64,000 bases of DNA. Source: Nocardia crassostreae. GTDB taxonomy: Bacteria > Actinomycetota > Actinomycetes > Mycobacteriales > Mycobacteriaceae. The stretch is from NCBI RefSeq assembly GCF_001613405.1, contig NZ_BDCH01000003.1, positions 1-64,000 of the forward strand, written 5' to 3'. The position numbers and the translations under genes were made by a program. A model generated the notes under the pieces. The model saw nothing but the letters and a program-made list of their open reading frames with translations. It did not search any database and had not been told where the DNA came from. Of the stretch, positions 9,445 through 17,772 are shown in pieces. Numbering within the stretch: the stretch's first letter is position 1; each line of letters starts with the position of its first letter.

Positions 9445-10446
9445 ATGAGTAAGCCAGCAGGGCCGTCCGGCGCCATTACGGACGAGGTATTGCAATCGTT
9501 CGAGTGGCACCGGCGCGAGCTTTGCGCGTATGCGTATCGCATGCTCGGCTCGTCCTTCGAAGCCGAAGACGCGGTGCAGGAGACCTTCACCCGCGCATGG
9601 AAGTCCTACGATTCGTTCGAAGGGCGTTCCAGTCTCCGCTCCTGGCTGTACAAGATCACCACCAATGTCTGCCTGGACATGCTCGACGGTCCGCAACGTC
9701 GCGCCAGGCCCATGGACCTATCCGGTCCCTCCACCCCCGATTCACTGCTCCCCATGCCGGAGCCGGATTACGTGTGGGTGGAACCGATTCCGAACGCCCT
9801 GGCCTTCGGCGCCGATCCGGCCGAGGCCGCCAGCGCCAAGGACACACTGCGACTGGCCTTCGTGGCCGCGGTCCAGCACCTGCTTGCCACCCAGCGCGCG
9901 ATTCTCATTATGCGCAAGGTGCTGCGCTTCTCGGCCAGCGAGACCGCCGACATGCTCAATGTCTCCCCGGCCTCGGTGAACAGCGCCCTGCAGCGCGCCC
10001 GCGCCACCATGTCCAAGGTGAACGAGGTCTCCACCCCCTCGGACGTCTTCGACGAGTCGAACGAGCAGCAGCGCAAGCTCATCGACGACTTCGTGAAGGC
10101 CTTCGAGTCCTACGACATGGAAGCCTTGACCGAACTCCTCAAAGCCGATGTGGCCCTGTCCATGCCGCCCATCTCCCTGTGGATCTCCGGCCCGGAGAAC
10201 GTGGCCGCCTTCATGGTCGGCACCGGCCACGCCTGCCGCGACTCCCGCATGGTCCCGGTCGGCGCCAACGGCATGCCCGCCTTCGCCCACTACAAGCCCA
10301 GCCCCGACGAGGCAGGCGTCTGGATCCCGTGGTCCATCACCATGCTCGAGCTCGACGGCGACCGCATCGCGGGTCTCAACTTCTTCCTCGATACCGATAA
10401 ACTCTTCCCGCTCTTCGGAGTTCCGATGGAGTACCGGGAAAGTTAG
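9445..10446 (+). CDS. ECF RNA polymerase sigma factor, SigG-like with C-terminal SnoaL domain
   Basis: 333 residues. Region 2 (about 15-85) includes YAYRMLGSSFEAEDAVQETFTRAWKS; region 4 (about 140-190) includes FSASETADMLNVSPASVNSALQRARA. A C-terminal NTF2/SnoaL-like domain (about 205-325) follows, the layout of SigG/SigJ-type extracytoplasmic sigma factors whose tail modulates activity instead of a separate anti-sigma factor. No anti-sigma gene is adjacent. The ATG at 9445 lacks a clear ribosome binding site. Its position between fadD19 and cyp125 is unusual and might link it to sterol metabolism, which is inference only. Two strong hairpins follow. Confidence 0.88.
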   Translation: MSKPAGPSGAITDEVLQSFEWHRRELCAYAYRMLGSSFEAEDAVQETFTRAWKSYDSFEGRSSLRSWLYKITTNVCLDMLDGPQRRARPMDLSGPSTPDSLLPMPEPDYVWVEPIPNALAFGADPAEAASAKDTLRLAFVAAVQHLLATQRAILIMRKVLRFSASETADMLNVSPASVNSALQRARATMSKVNEVSTPSDVFDESNEQQRKLIDDFVKAFESYDMEALTELLKADVALSMPPISLWISGPENVAAFMVGTGHACRDSRMVPVGANGMPAFAHYKPSPDEAGVWIPWSITMLELDGDRIAGLNFFLDTDKLFPLFGVPMEYRES

Positions 10447-10454
10447 GGGACCTT

Positions 10455-10503
10455 GTCACCGGGCACGGTGGAGTACCGGGGTGGTCCGGTACAGCCCGGT
10501 GAC
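10455..10503. repeat. nested inverted repeat after the sigma-factor gene
   Basis: Outer 10-bp arms GTCACCGGGC (10455-10464) and GCCCGGTGAC (10494-10503) enclose inner 7-bp arms GTACCGG (10473-10479) and CCGGTAC (10486-10492). It starts 9 bases after the stop codon and precedes a conventional terminator. Confidence 0.7.
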
Positions 10504-10510
10504 ATGCGCG

Positions 10511-10546
10511 AACGGCCCACGGGTGAAAACCCGTGGGCCGTTTCTC
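10511..10546. terminator. bidirectional terminator between sigma factor and cyp125
   Basis: 14-bp perfect stem (10511-10524 with 10529-10542) with a GAAA loop and a TTTCTC tail, between convergent genes. Confidence 0.88.
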
Positions 10547-10563
10547 ATTCCGAACGCGGCGGC

Positions 10564-11826
10564 CTAGTGGGCCACGGGGCAGCCGCCGGTCTTGTAGTCG
10601 ACCTGGAATTCCTTGACGCCGTTCAGCCAGCCCGAGCGGAGGCGTTTCGGGTCGCCGAGTTTGGTGATGTCGGGCATGTGGTCGGCGATGGCGTTGAAGA
10701 TGATCTCGATTTCCAGGCGGGCGAGGTTGGCGCCGATGCAGAAGTGGGCGCCGGTGCCGCCGAAGGAGAGGTGGGGGTTGGGGTTGCGGAGGATGTCGAA
10801 GGTGTGTGGGTTGTCGAAGACCTCTTCGTCGAAGTTGGCGGAGCGGTAGGACAGTAGGACGCGCTGGCCCTTCTTGATCTGGACGTCGCCGAGTTCTACG
10901 TCTTCGAGGGCGGTGCGCTGGAAGGTGCTGACAGGGGTAGCCCAGCGGATGATCTCGTCGGCGGCGGTTTTGGGGCGCTGGGACTTGAAAAGTTCCCACT
11001 GGTCGGGGTTTTCGAGGAAGGCGGCCATGCCGTGGGTGGTGGCATTGCGGGTGGTCTCGTTGCCCGCCACGGCCAGCATCATGACGAAGAAGCCGAATTC
11101 CTCGGGCAGCAGGGCCTCGCCGTCCATATCGGCATTGATGAGTTCGGTGACGATATCGTCGGCGGGACAGGCTCGGCGGGCCTCGGCCATCTGGTAGGAG
11201 TAGCCCAGGATCTCGGTGGAGGCGACCACGGGATCGGCATCGCTGTCCGGATCGTCGTAGCTGGTCATCTCGTTCGACCATTTGAAGAGCTTGAAGCGGT
11301 CCTCCTGCGGGACGCCGATGAGTTCGGCAATGGCCTGCAGCGGGAGTTCGGCGGCCACCTGCTCCACGAAGTCGCCGGTGCCCGCGGCCGCCGCCGCCTG
11401 CACGATGGCCTCGGCGCGGGCGGTCAGCTCGGCGCGCAGGCCGTTGATGACGCGCGGGGTGAAGCCCTTGGAGATGATCTTCCGCAGCTTGGTGTGCTCG
11501 GGCGCGTCCTTGTTGAGCAGGACGAAGCGCTGCAGTTCGATCTGCTCGCGGGTGATGTCGTCGTTGAAACGCGGGATGGCGGTGTTCTCGTAGGTGGAGA
11601 ACACATCGTCGCGCCGCGAGACCGTCTTGACGTCGGCATGCTTGCTGACCACCCAGAAGCCCTCGTCGTGGAAGCCGCCGACCTCCGGAGACTTGGGGTT
11701 CCACCAGATCGGGGCGGCCTTGCGCAGTTCGGCGAGCTCCTCCACGGGCACGCGCTGCGCCCACATTTCCGGGTCGGTGAGATCGAATCCGTCCGGCACG
11801 TTCGGGCGTGTGTGCGTCTCCACCAC
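10564..11826 (-). CDS. cyp125: steroid C26-monooxygenase, cytochrome P450 CYP125
   Basis: 420 residues from the GTG at 11826, preceded by AAAGGAGA. P450 landmarks: I-helix AGNETTR (254-260), ExxR at Glu291/Arg294, heme loop FGGTGAHFCIGANLAR with Cys363. It is similar to CYP125A1 over the full length, including PIWWNPKSP, VFSTYENTAIPRF and the C-terminal CPVAH. It oxidises C26/C27 of cholest-4-en-3-one to the acid, which FadD19 then activates. It is divergent from fadA5 as in Rv3545c/Rv3546, with a KstR box 22 bp upstream of the start. Confidence 0.95.
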   Translation of the reverse strand: MVETHTRPNVPDGFDLTDPEMWAQRVPVEELAELRKAAPIWWNPKSPEVGGFHDEGFWVVSKHADVKTVSRRDDVFSTYENTAIPRFNDDITREQIELQRFVLLNKDAPEHTKLRKIISKGFTPRVINGLRAELTARAEAIVQAAAAAGTGDFVEQVAAELPLQAIAELIGVPQEDRFKLFKWSNEMTSYDDPDSDADPVVASTEILGYSYQMAEARRACPADDIVTELINADMDGEALLPEEFGFFVMMLAVAGNETTRNATTHGMAAFLENPDQWELFKSQRPKTAADEIIRWATPVSTFQRTALEDVELGDVQIKKGQRVLLSYRSANFDEEVFDNPHTFDILRNPNPHLSFGGTGAHFCIGANLARLEIEIIFNAIADHMPDITKLGDPKRLRSGWLNGVKEFQVDYKTGGCPVAH

Positions 11827-11847
11827 CAGTTGTCTCCTTTGACTAAC

Positions 11848-11861
11848 TGAAACCTGTTCTA
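11848..11861. promoter_or_regulatory. KstR box upstream of cyp125
   Basis: TGAAACCTGTTCTA fits TnnAACnnGTTnnA fully. It lies between divergent cyp125 and fadA5. Confidence 0.8.
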
Positions 11862-11928
11862 CCGTTATTGAAGCACGGGTGGTAAACCAGGAGAAGGGGT
11901 AATGGAAAACACCGTTAACTAAGGTTGA

Positions 11929-13140
<1,212 letters not shown>

Positions 13141-13543
13141 TCAATACCAATCAATTTGGGCCATGGTTGAACGTTCATCCCACGTGCCGCGAAACGTGGC
13201 GTACGCCACACAAACTCCGGTACAGACAAGAAGATGAGACGTCAGCTATCTTAGGGCTACCGGTGGCCCGTCGGAGAAGACCCTCGCGACGGGCCAGAAC
13301 CGGGGCTCTTAAGCGGCTCGCAAGAACCGTGGGGTTGGCCCGCAAACACCCAAGCCACGGCCGGTTCCCCGGATCACCGCCTAGAAGCTTCAAGGAAATC
13401 GCGAATCAGGCGTAGGTTTTCAGTTACTGAGCCGCTAATATCAATGATACGTATCCGAGATAACGACTGTTAGTACAGCGAAGGGAATTGGGCGGCTCAC
13501 AATAGCTGATTTCGCGGCGCGGCTGAACAAGCTGTTCGAAACC
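13141..13543. other. 400-bp non-coding stretch with palindrome and paired hairpins
   Basis: No convincing gene. It holds a 14-bp perfect palindrome, GTGGCGTACGCCAC (13196-13209), a hairpin TGGCCCGTCG/CGACGGGCCA (13264-13273 with 13287-13296), and a second bipartite hairpin (CCGTGG/CCACGG at 13327-13332 and 13355-13360, with inner TTGG/CCAA). The palindrome may be an operator for the downstream HTH gene; the hairpins could be a leader RNA or small RNA. Also present are the bases 13508-13543, which continue the HTH homology upstream of its first usable start. Confidence 0.5.
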
Positions 13544-13918
13544 GTGCATCCCCCGGGGCGTAAGCCGCACACGAACGCAGAGGTGGCGGCTGCCTTGACG
13601 ACGTCCGGCCATCCGATCTCGAAACCGTATCTGTCGCAGTTGTGGTCGGGACAGCGGACCAACCCGTCTGATGAGACGGTGGCCGCGCTGGCAAAGTTCT
13701 TCAAGGTAAAACCGGACTACTTCTTCAACGACATCTACGCGGCCAAGATCGATCACGATCTAGAGCTGCTGTCCCAGCTGCAGGGCTACGGACTGCGTCG
13801 GTTGTCGAGTAGGGCGTTCGACCTGTCCGAAGAATCTCAGAACCTCCTCACCTCCATGGCGGAGAAGTTGCGGGCCTCCGAAGGGCTGCCCGAAATTCCT
13901 CCGGACGGCACGGAATAG
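13544..13918 (+). CDS. EspR-like XRE-family helix-turn-helix regulator
   Basis: 124 residues from the GTG at 13544. The sequence HPPGRKPHTNAEVAAALTTSG, SKPYLSQLWSGQRTNPSDET and ALAKFFKVKPDYFF is the EspR/XRE HTH with the typical Ser-x-Leu-Trp-Ser-Gly recognition helix. Homology continues upstream in frame (DFAARLNKLFETV, from 13508), but no ATG, GTG or TTG exists between the TGA at 13445 and 13544; ATT at 13487 is the only plausible rarer start. Either the N-terminus is truncated or a start codon has been lost or misread. It is convergent with the ImmA/membrane pair and probably their regulator. Confidence 0.7.
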   Translation: MHPPGRKPHTNAEVAAALTTSGHPISKPYLSQLWSGQRTNPSDETVAALAKFFKVKPDYFFNDIYAAKIDHDLELLSQLQGYGLRRLSSRAFDLSEESQNLLTSMAEKLRASEGLPEIPPDGTE

Positions 13919-13932
13919 GCCCCGTCTCAAGG

Positions 13933-13976
13933 CAACACAGTGCGGCTGGCTCGGAGGCCGCACTGTGTTGGTTTGT
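13933..13976 (+). terminator. terminator of the XRE gene
   Basis: 14-bp stem (13933-13946 with 13957-13970), 10-base loop, then GTTTGT. Confidence 0.75.
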
Positions 13977-14132
13977 AACAGGACTGCTCCCGCTGTAGTG
14001 GCGGTGGCGATCGGACGGAGGGGCGCTGCTTGCAGGGCGGCGCCGCTCCCCCGCTGAGCCATTCGGATCGGCCGAGGACTGTTGCACCGGTCTCAGGGCG
14101 CTGAGGCCATGTGGCGTAGAACGCTGCGCCTG

Positions 14133-14145
14133 GTGCATTATGCAC
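14133..14145. repeat. 13-bp perfect palindrome in AT-richer spacer
   Basis: GTGCATTATGCAC within the 13977-14256 spacer, which otherwise shows no believable gene. It is possibly an operator; no partner is identifiable. Confidence 0.5.
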
Positions 14146-14256
14146 AAACCTGGTATAAACACGTGTGGGTAGTAGCGAGTTATCAGACCAGTTGTTTTGT
14201 GCAGTATGTCGAATTGCGCGTTGTGAGTGTTTCGCCCCCAATGCACGAAGAACGAC

Positions 14257-14293
14257 AAACGAACCCCCGTGCTGTGCACGGGGGTTCGTTTTA
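14257..14293. terminator. bidirectional terminator below the MAB_1171c-like gene
   Basis: 16-bp stem (14257-14272 with 14276-14291), 3-base loop, flanked by A and T runs. It is 19 bp downstream of the minus-strand gene. Confidence 0.85.
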
Positions 14294-14311
14294 GTAGATA
14301 GATCGTTCGAT

Positions 14312-15331
14312 TCAGCGGCTACCGGTCGGAGTTCGACTGTCGCTACTCGCCGAGAATGCGCGCGCAATGGCGTGGACCCAGCGGCGGGGTCCGACGCCCG
14401 GCGGCGGCGCAATCCAGCGGCCGTCGATCAATACGTCCCCGAACGGATTCCGCGCCCACTCCGCGACCCGTTCGGCCCGCTCGGCTATCACATCCGGCGG
14501 GGCGCCCGCCGCGGCCAGTTCCACACCGCCGCCGGATTGCAGATAGAGCGCGTCCATGATCTGGGCGACCTGATCGGAGGCCTTCAACTGGGTGGTGGAG
14601 CCGGTCTGATCCTTGGCCACCACCTCCGGGAAACGGCCGATCAGCACCCGGTGCAGCGGGCGAATGTCCTTGAGCAGCCTGCGCGCTCGGATCCAGAGCT
14701 CGATGACGATCCATACCGCGCCGACCGCGATGAGCAGGCCCGCCACCTGCCAGGCGGGCCAGAACCAGTCGCCATCGCCCGGATCGGCCATGGTCCGATC
14801 CTGGAAATTGCGCCGCACCGACAACCCCGCCAGCACGCCGACCAGCAGAGTTCCGGTGGTGTACAGGGCAATACCGCGACCCAGGGCGGTCCAGTCCAGA
14901 TTGCGCACACCGGTAATGACGATGAAGACGCACTCCAACAGCACGATCACCCAGCCGAAGGTGACCGACCACGCCAGCGTGAGCACCATGGCGATGAAAC
15001 CGCCCGCGTACATCATCCAGGCGATCTGACGCAGATTGCGGCGGGAGACCACCGGCCAGGCGGCGGCCGCCACCACCGCGGTGGCGGTCGCGAAGAGGAT
15101 CCAGGCGGCGGTGGTGGCCCGGTCGGACAGCCACATGCCGCGTAAGCCCGCCGGGAGGATATGGTCCACCGCCACACCGATATCCGGCACGGCGATGGTG
15201 ACCGTGATCGCGACCGCGGCCACCGCGATGACAATGGCGACGCGCGCCGTGGTCGCGGGCTTCACCAGCACCCGGCCGACTCTCGCCCCGGCTGCCATCC
15301 AGACCAACATGGCCGTCAACCAGAAAGTCAT
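14312..15331 (-). CDS. MAB_1171c-like multipass membrane protein
   Basis: 339 residues. About seven hydrophobic segments occupy residues 1-213 (for example 29-48, 73-93, 103-123, 125-142, 153-171, 193-213). A roughly 125-residue cytosolic tail with IRPLHRVLIGRFPEV follows. This matches the actinobacterial family named MAB_1171c putative transporter, whose function is unknown and which is regularly paired with ImmA-type proteases and XRE regulators. The ATG overlaps the stop of the ImmA gene upstream, so the two are translated together. No transport substrate can be named. Confidence 0.75.
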   Translation of the reverse strand: MTFWLTAMLVWMAAGARVGRVLVKPATTARVAIVIAVAAVAITVTIAVPDIGVAVDHILPAGLRGMWLSDRATTAAWILFATATAVVAAAAWPVVSRRNLRQIAWMMYAGGFIAMVLTLAWSVTFGWVIVLLECVFIVITGVRNLDWTALGRGIALYTTGTLLVGVLAGLSVRRNFQDRTMADPGDGDWFWPAWQVAGLLIAVGAVWIVIELWIRARRLLKDIRPLHRVLIGRFPEVVAKDQTGSTTQLKASDQVAQIMDALYLQSGGGVELAAAGAPPDVIAERAERVAEWARNPFGDVLIDGRWIAPPPGVGPRRWVHAIARAFSASSDSRTPTGSR

Positions 15332-15840
15332 CCGAGTGCCTCATCGAATCGAAGGACCGAGACGCCCGCGCCCCGGGTATTGAATACGCGCAGCCGGGTC
15401 ATGAGCATGCTGGCGAAGGTCTCCGCCTCCCATTCGCACTGCTCGTCCTCGCCCAGGTCGACGATCTTCTGGTGCGCGCGCTGGCTGAGCATGTAGGCGA
15501 TGAGATCGTCGCTGGCCTCCAGCACCACCTCGGTCGCCGCCTCGCCGGGATGGTCGAAGACGATATGCCCCAGCTCGTGCGCGAGGGTGTGGTCGCGGCT
15601 GGGCAGCGCCTGGGCCAGCACGATCACATCCTTGTCCGGATAGCTGCGGCGCTGACCGCACACCCCCGGACCCAGTTGGGCACTGGCGATTTCGATGGGC
15701 CGCCGCCGCTCCGCCGAAATGGCGGCGACGACCTCGTCCAGGGTGGTGGCGTCGAAGTCGGCGGCCACCGCGCACACCGCGTCCACCGCGGCCGCCCCCC
15801 GGCGGTAGGACCCGATGCTATGCGCCTTGCTCTCGGTCAT
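15328..15840 (-). CDS. ImmA/IrrE-type metallopeptidase
   Basis: 170 residues with the zinc-protease motif HTLAHELGHIVF (His88, Glu89, His92) and a downstream acidic helix (CEWEAETFASMLM) expected to hold the third ligand. ImmA/IrrE proteases cleave XRE-family repressors or anti-repressors in response to stress or mobile-element signals, which suggests the convergent EspR-like protein as a possible substrate (inference). The gene is coupled by a 4-nt overlap to the membrane-protein gene. It sits in the segment that separates fadA5 from the Rv3548c-like gene. Confidence 0.82.
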   Translation of the reverse strand: MTESKAHSIGSYRRGAAAVDAVCAVAADFDATTLDEVVAAISAERRRPIEIASAQLGPGVCGQRRSYPDKDVIVLAQALPSRDHTLAHELGHIVFDHPGEAATEVVLEASDDLIAYMLSQRAHQKIVDLGEDEQCEWEAETFASMLMTRLRVFNTRGAGVSVLRFDEALG

Positions 15841-15850
15841 CGCGGTCCCC

Positions 15851-17155
15851 TCACAGCCTCGGTCCGAAGAACGCGGCCCGGGCGGCGTCGATCCGCCCCT
15901 GCGCCGCCGACGCGCTCTGGAAGCTCACCGCACCCGAACCGGTGCCCGCGAGCGTGAGCGCGATCAGGCCACCAACCACCGACAGCAGTTTCAGCGGCGG
16001 CAGCGGACTGCTGTCCGAGGTCGGCTGCACTTGCGGATCCGGTTGCGCGAGAACGGGAGCCGGGGCGAGCGCGGGTGGCGGTGGCGGAGCGGGCGCGGCG
16101 GGCACGACAACCGGCGCCACGACCGCGGGGGCGGGCACATTCGGTGCGGGCGGGATCTCGAGCGGGATCGGCACCGGCGCGGGCGGGCTGGGCAGCGGGA
16201 TCAGCAGGAGCAGGAGCGGGGAGGCGCAGAGCGCGGCGGAACCGGTGGCCGCGGAGCCGACCGCGGCCGAACCCGTCGCGGCCGAACCGGTGAGCGCGGA
16301 ACCCGTTGCCGCCGAACCGGCTCCGGCGGAACCGACCGCGGCAGAGCCAACGCCGGTCGAACCGGCCGCGGCCGAGCCGACGCCGGAGGAACCGCCCGCC
16401 GAACCCACGCCCGCCGAACCACCGGCGGAACCCGCACCGGCGGAGCCGATTCCGGCCGAACCCACGGCGGCCGAACCCGTGCAGAAGGCGGCGGCCGAGC
16501 CGACCGCGGCCGAACCCGTCGCCGAACCGGTGCCGAAGAGCAGGCCGAGCAGCGCCGAACCGGTTGCGACACCGGCGGAACCGACACCGGCCGAACCGAG
16601 GCCGAGCGCCGATCCGGTACCGATCCCGGCGGAACCCACTGCCGCCGAACCGGTTCCGAGTACCGCGGAGCCGGTGGCCAGACCGGCGGAGCCGGTGCCG
16701 ACGGCGGCCGAACCCAGGGCCGCGCCCGCGGAGCCGACGGCGGCCGAACCCGTGCCGAGAACACCGGAACCGGTACCGCCCAGGACCGCGCCCAGACCGG
16801 CCGAGCCCACGCCCGCCGAGCCCACACCCGCCGAGCCCACACCCGCCGAGCCCACACCCGCCGAGCCCACACCCGCCGAGCCCACACCCGCCGAGCCCAC
16901 ACCCGCGGAACCCACCGCGGCCGAACCGGAGCCGACGCCCAGAATGGCCGCCACCAGATCCTCGGGACCGGCAACGGGATTCACCGGGACCGGTGCGCCG
17001 ACCTCTTGTTGCTGGGGCAGGCTGGTACTCGGATCGTCCGGCGCGGGCTCGAGCGGCAGGCCCGGTTGCGCACCGGCCCCCGCGGGCCCGAGCAGGGCCG
17101 ATCCGGCGACAGCTGCGATCACTGCCACCAGGCGCAATGCACGACCAACGATCAT
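15851..17155 (-). CDS. secreted Gly-Ser-Ala repeat protein
   Basis: 434 residues, no recognised family. An N-terminal signal peptide (GRALRLVAVIAAVAGSALLG, cleavage near AGAGA-Q) is followed by about 235 residues dominated by the pentapeptide GSAxV (x is A or G; also GSATG, GTGSA), silk-like in composition. Two Cys sit within or at the end of the repeats (AAFCTGS, AALCASP). A Pro-rich segment (about 318-385) and a hydrophobic segment (LLSVVGGLIALTLAG) before a short tail complete it. It is probably exported and possibly anchored near the C-terminus. DNA at 16801-16905 is an almost exact 15-bp tandem repeat, so copy number may vary. Confidence 0.75.
   Translation of the reverse strand: MIVGRALRLVAVIAAVAGSALLGPAGAGAQPGLPLEPAPDDPSTSLPQQQEVGAPVPVNPVAGPEDLVAAILGVGSGSAAVGSAGVGSAGVGSAGVGSAGVGSAGVGSAGVGSAGVGSAGLGAVLGGTGSGVLGTGSAAVGSAGAALGSAAVGTGSAGLATGSAVLGTGSAAVGSAGIGTGSALGLGSAGVGSAGVATGSALLGLLFGTGSATGSAAVGSAAAFCTGSAAVGSAGIGSAGAGSAGGSAGVGSAGGSSGVGSAAAGSTGVGSAAVGSAGAGSAATGSALTGSAATGSAAVGSAATGSAALCASPLLLLLIPLPSPPAPVPIPLEIPPAPNVPAPAVVAPVVVPAAPAPPPPPALAPAPVLAQPDPQVQPTSDSSPLPPLKLLSVVGGLIALTLAGTGSGAVSFQSASAAQGRIDAARAAFFGPRL
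16801..16905 (-). repeat. 15-bp tandem repeat inside the GSA-repeat gene
   Basis: About seven near-identical copies of a 15-bp unit (GCCGAGCCCACACCC on plus strand) encoding GVGSA. The purity implies recent expansion by slippage or recombination. Confidence 0.85.
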
Positions 17156-17772
17156 GCGCCAGCCATCCCCTCATCGATACAGCGCAGTCGGCTTGTTGTT
17201 CCCGCGGCGGGTATGGGAATGACTCCCCACATCGATACGGGAATTCCAACCCGCGTCAGGCGGGGTGGAACAGTTTCACACATTGCCCGGTCGCCCCGAT
17301 TGCCGGACCTTTGCGGAACGCGGTCATCCTAACGGTCACCCCGTGACCCCACACAAGTTCAAGCGGCATTAGGGGGGCTCACAAACCGTACGCCTGCGGC
17401 TTCCCCGACGTGCCCAATATCAACAAGCGGCACAGGCCAATTGGCCGACTTCGCAACCTCACACCCCTACACCAGCCCCATCCGTCACGCGTTTTGCGAC
17501 AAGTTGCCCACACGTATCCGGCAAATCAGGACGAATCGGACAACTAGGCGCTTGCTCGCGGCGACCGAATCTCCCCTCGAAAGTGGCCAGCATCACACAC
17601 TTCACAAGCGTCTCCAGGCGCTTGCTGGCATGGATTCCGGAGTGCGGCCGCGATAGCCGAGACCCAAAACCGATAGCTGTGGCCGAAAACCGCCCATCCG
17701 GCACAATGCAGAACGCCGCCGGTACCCGACTGCTCGGTACCGGCGGCGAAAGCGACTGGCGTCGCTGTGAAA
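17156..17772. other. 617-bp intergenic region
   Basis: No supportable gene. It contains an interrupted palindrome GGTCAC-CCC-GTGACC at 17334-17348, about 180 bp upstream of the GSA-repeat gene, that could be an operator, and a terminator-like hairpin at 17714-17748. Small open frames here overlap each other in all phases and look spurious. Confidence 0.55.
17714..17748. terminator. hairpin downstream of Rv3548c-like SDR
   Basis: 13-bp perfect stem (17714-17726 with 17736-17748), 9-base loop, without a good T run. It lies 24 bp past the minus-strand stop. Confidence 0.6.

Noticed and set aside
13250..13380. tRNA or a known riboswitch
   Set aside because: No cloverleaf, T-loop or known riboswitch core could be found by eye; kept only as an unspecified structured region.
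14082..14294. 70-codon frame between the XRE terminator and the MAB_1171c-like gene
   Set aside because: It runs into the terminator stem, has no ribosome binding site and has a composition unlike the neighbouring genes.
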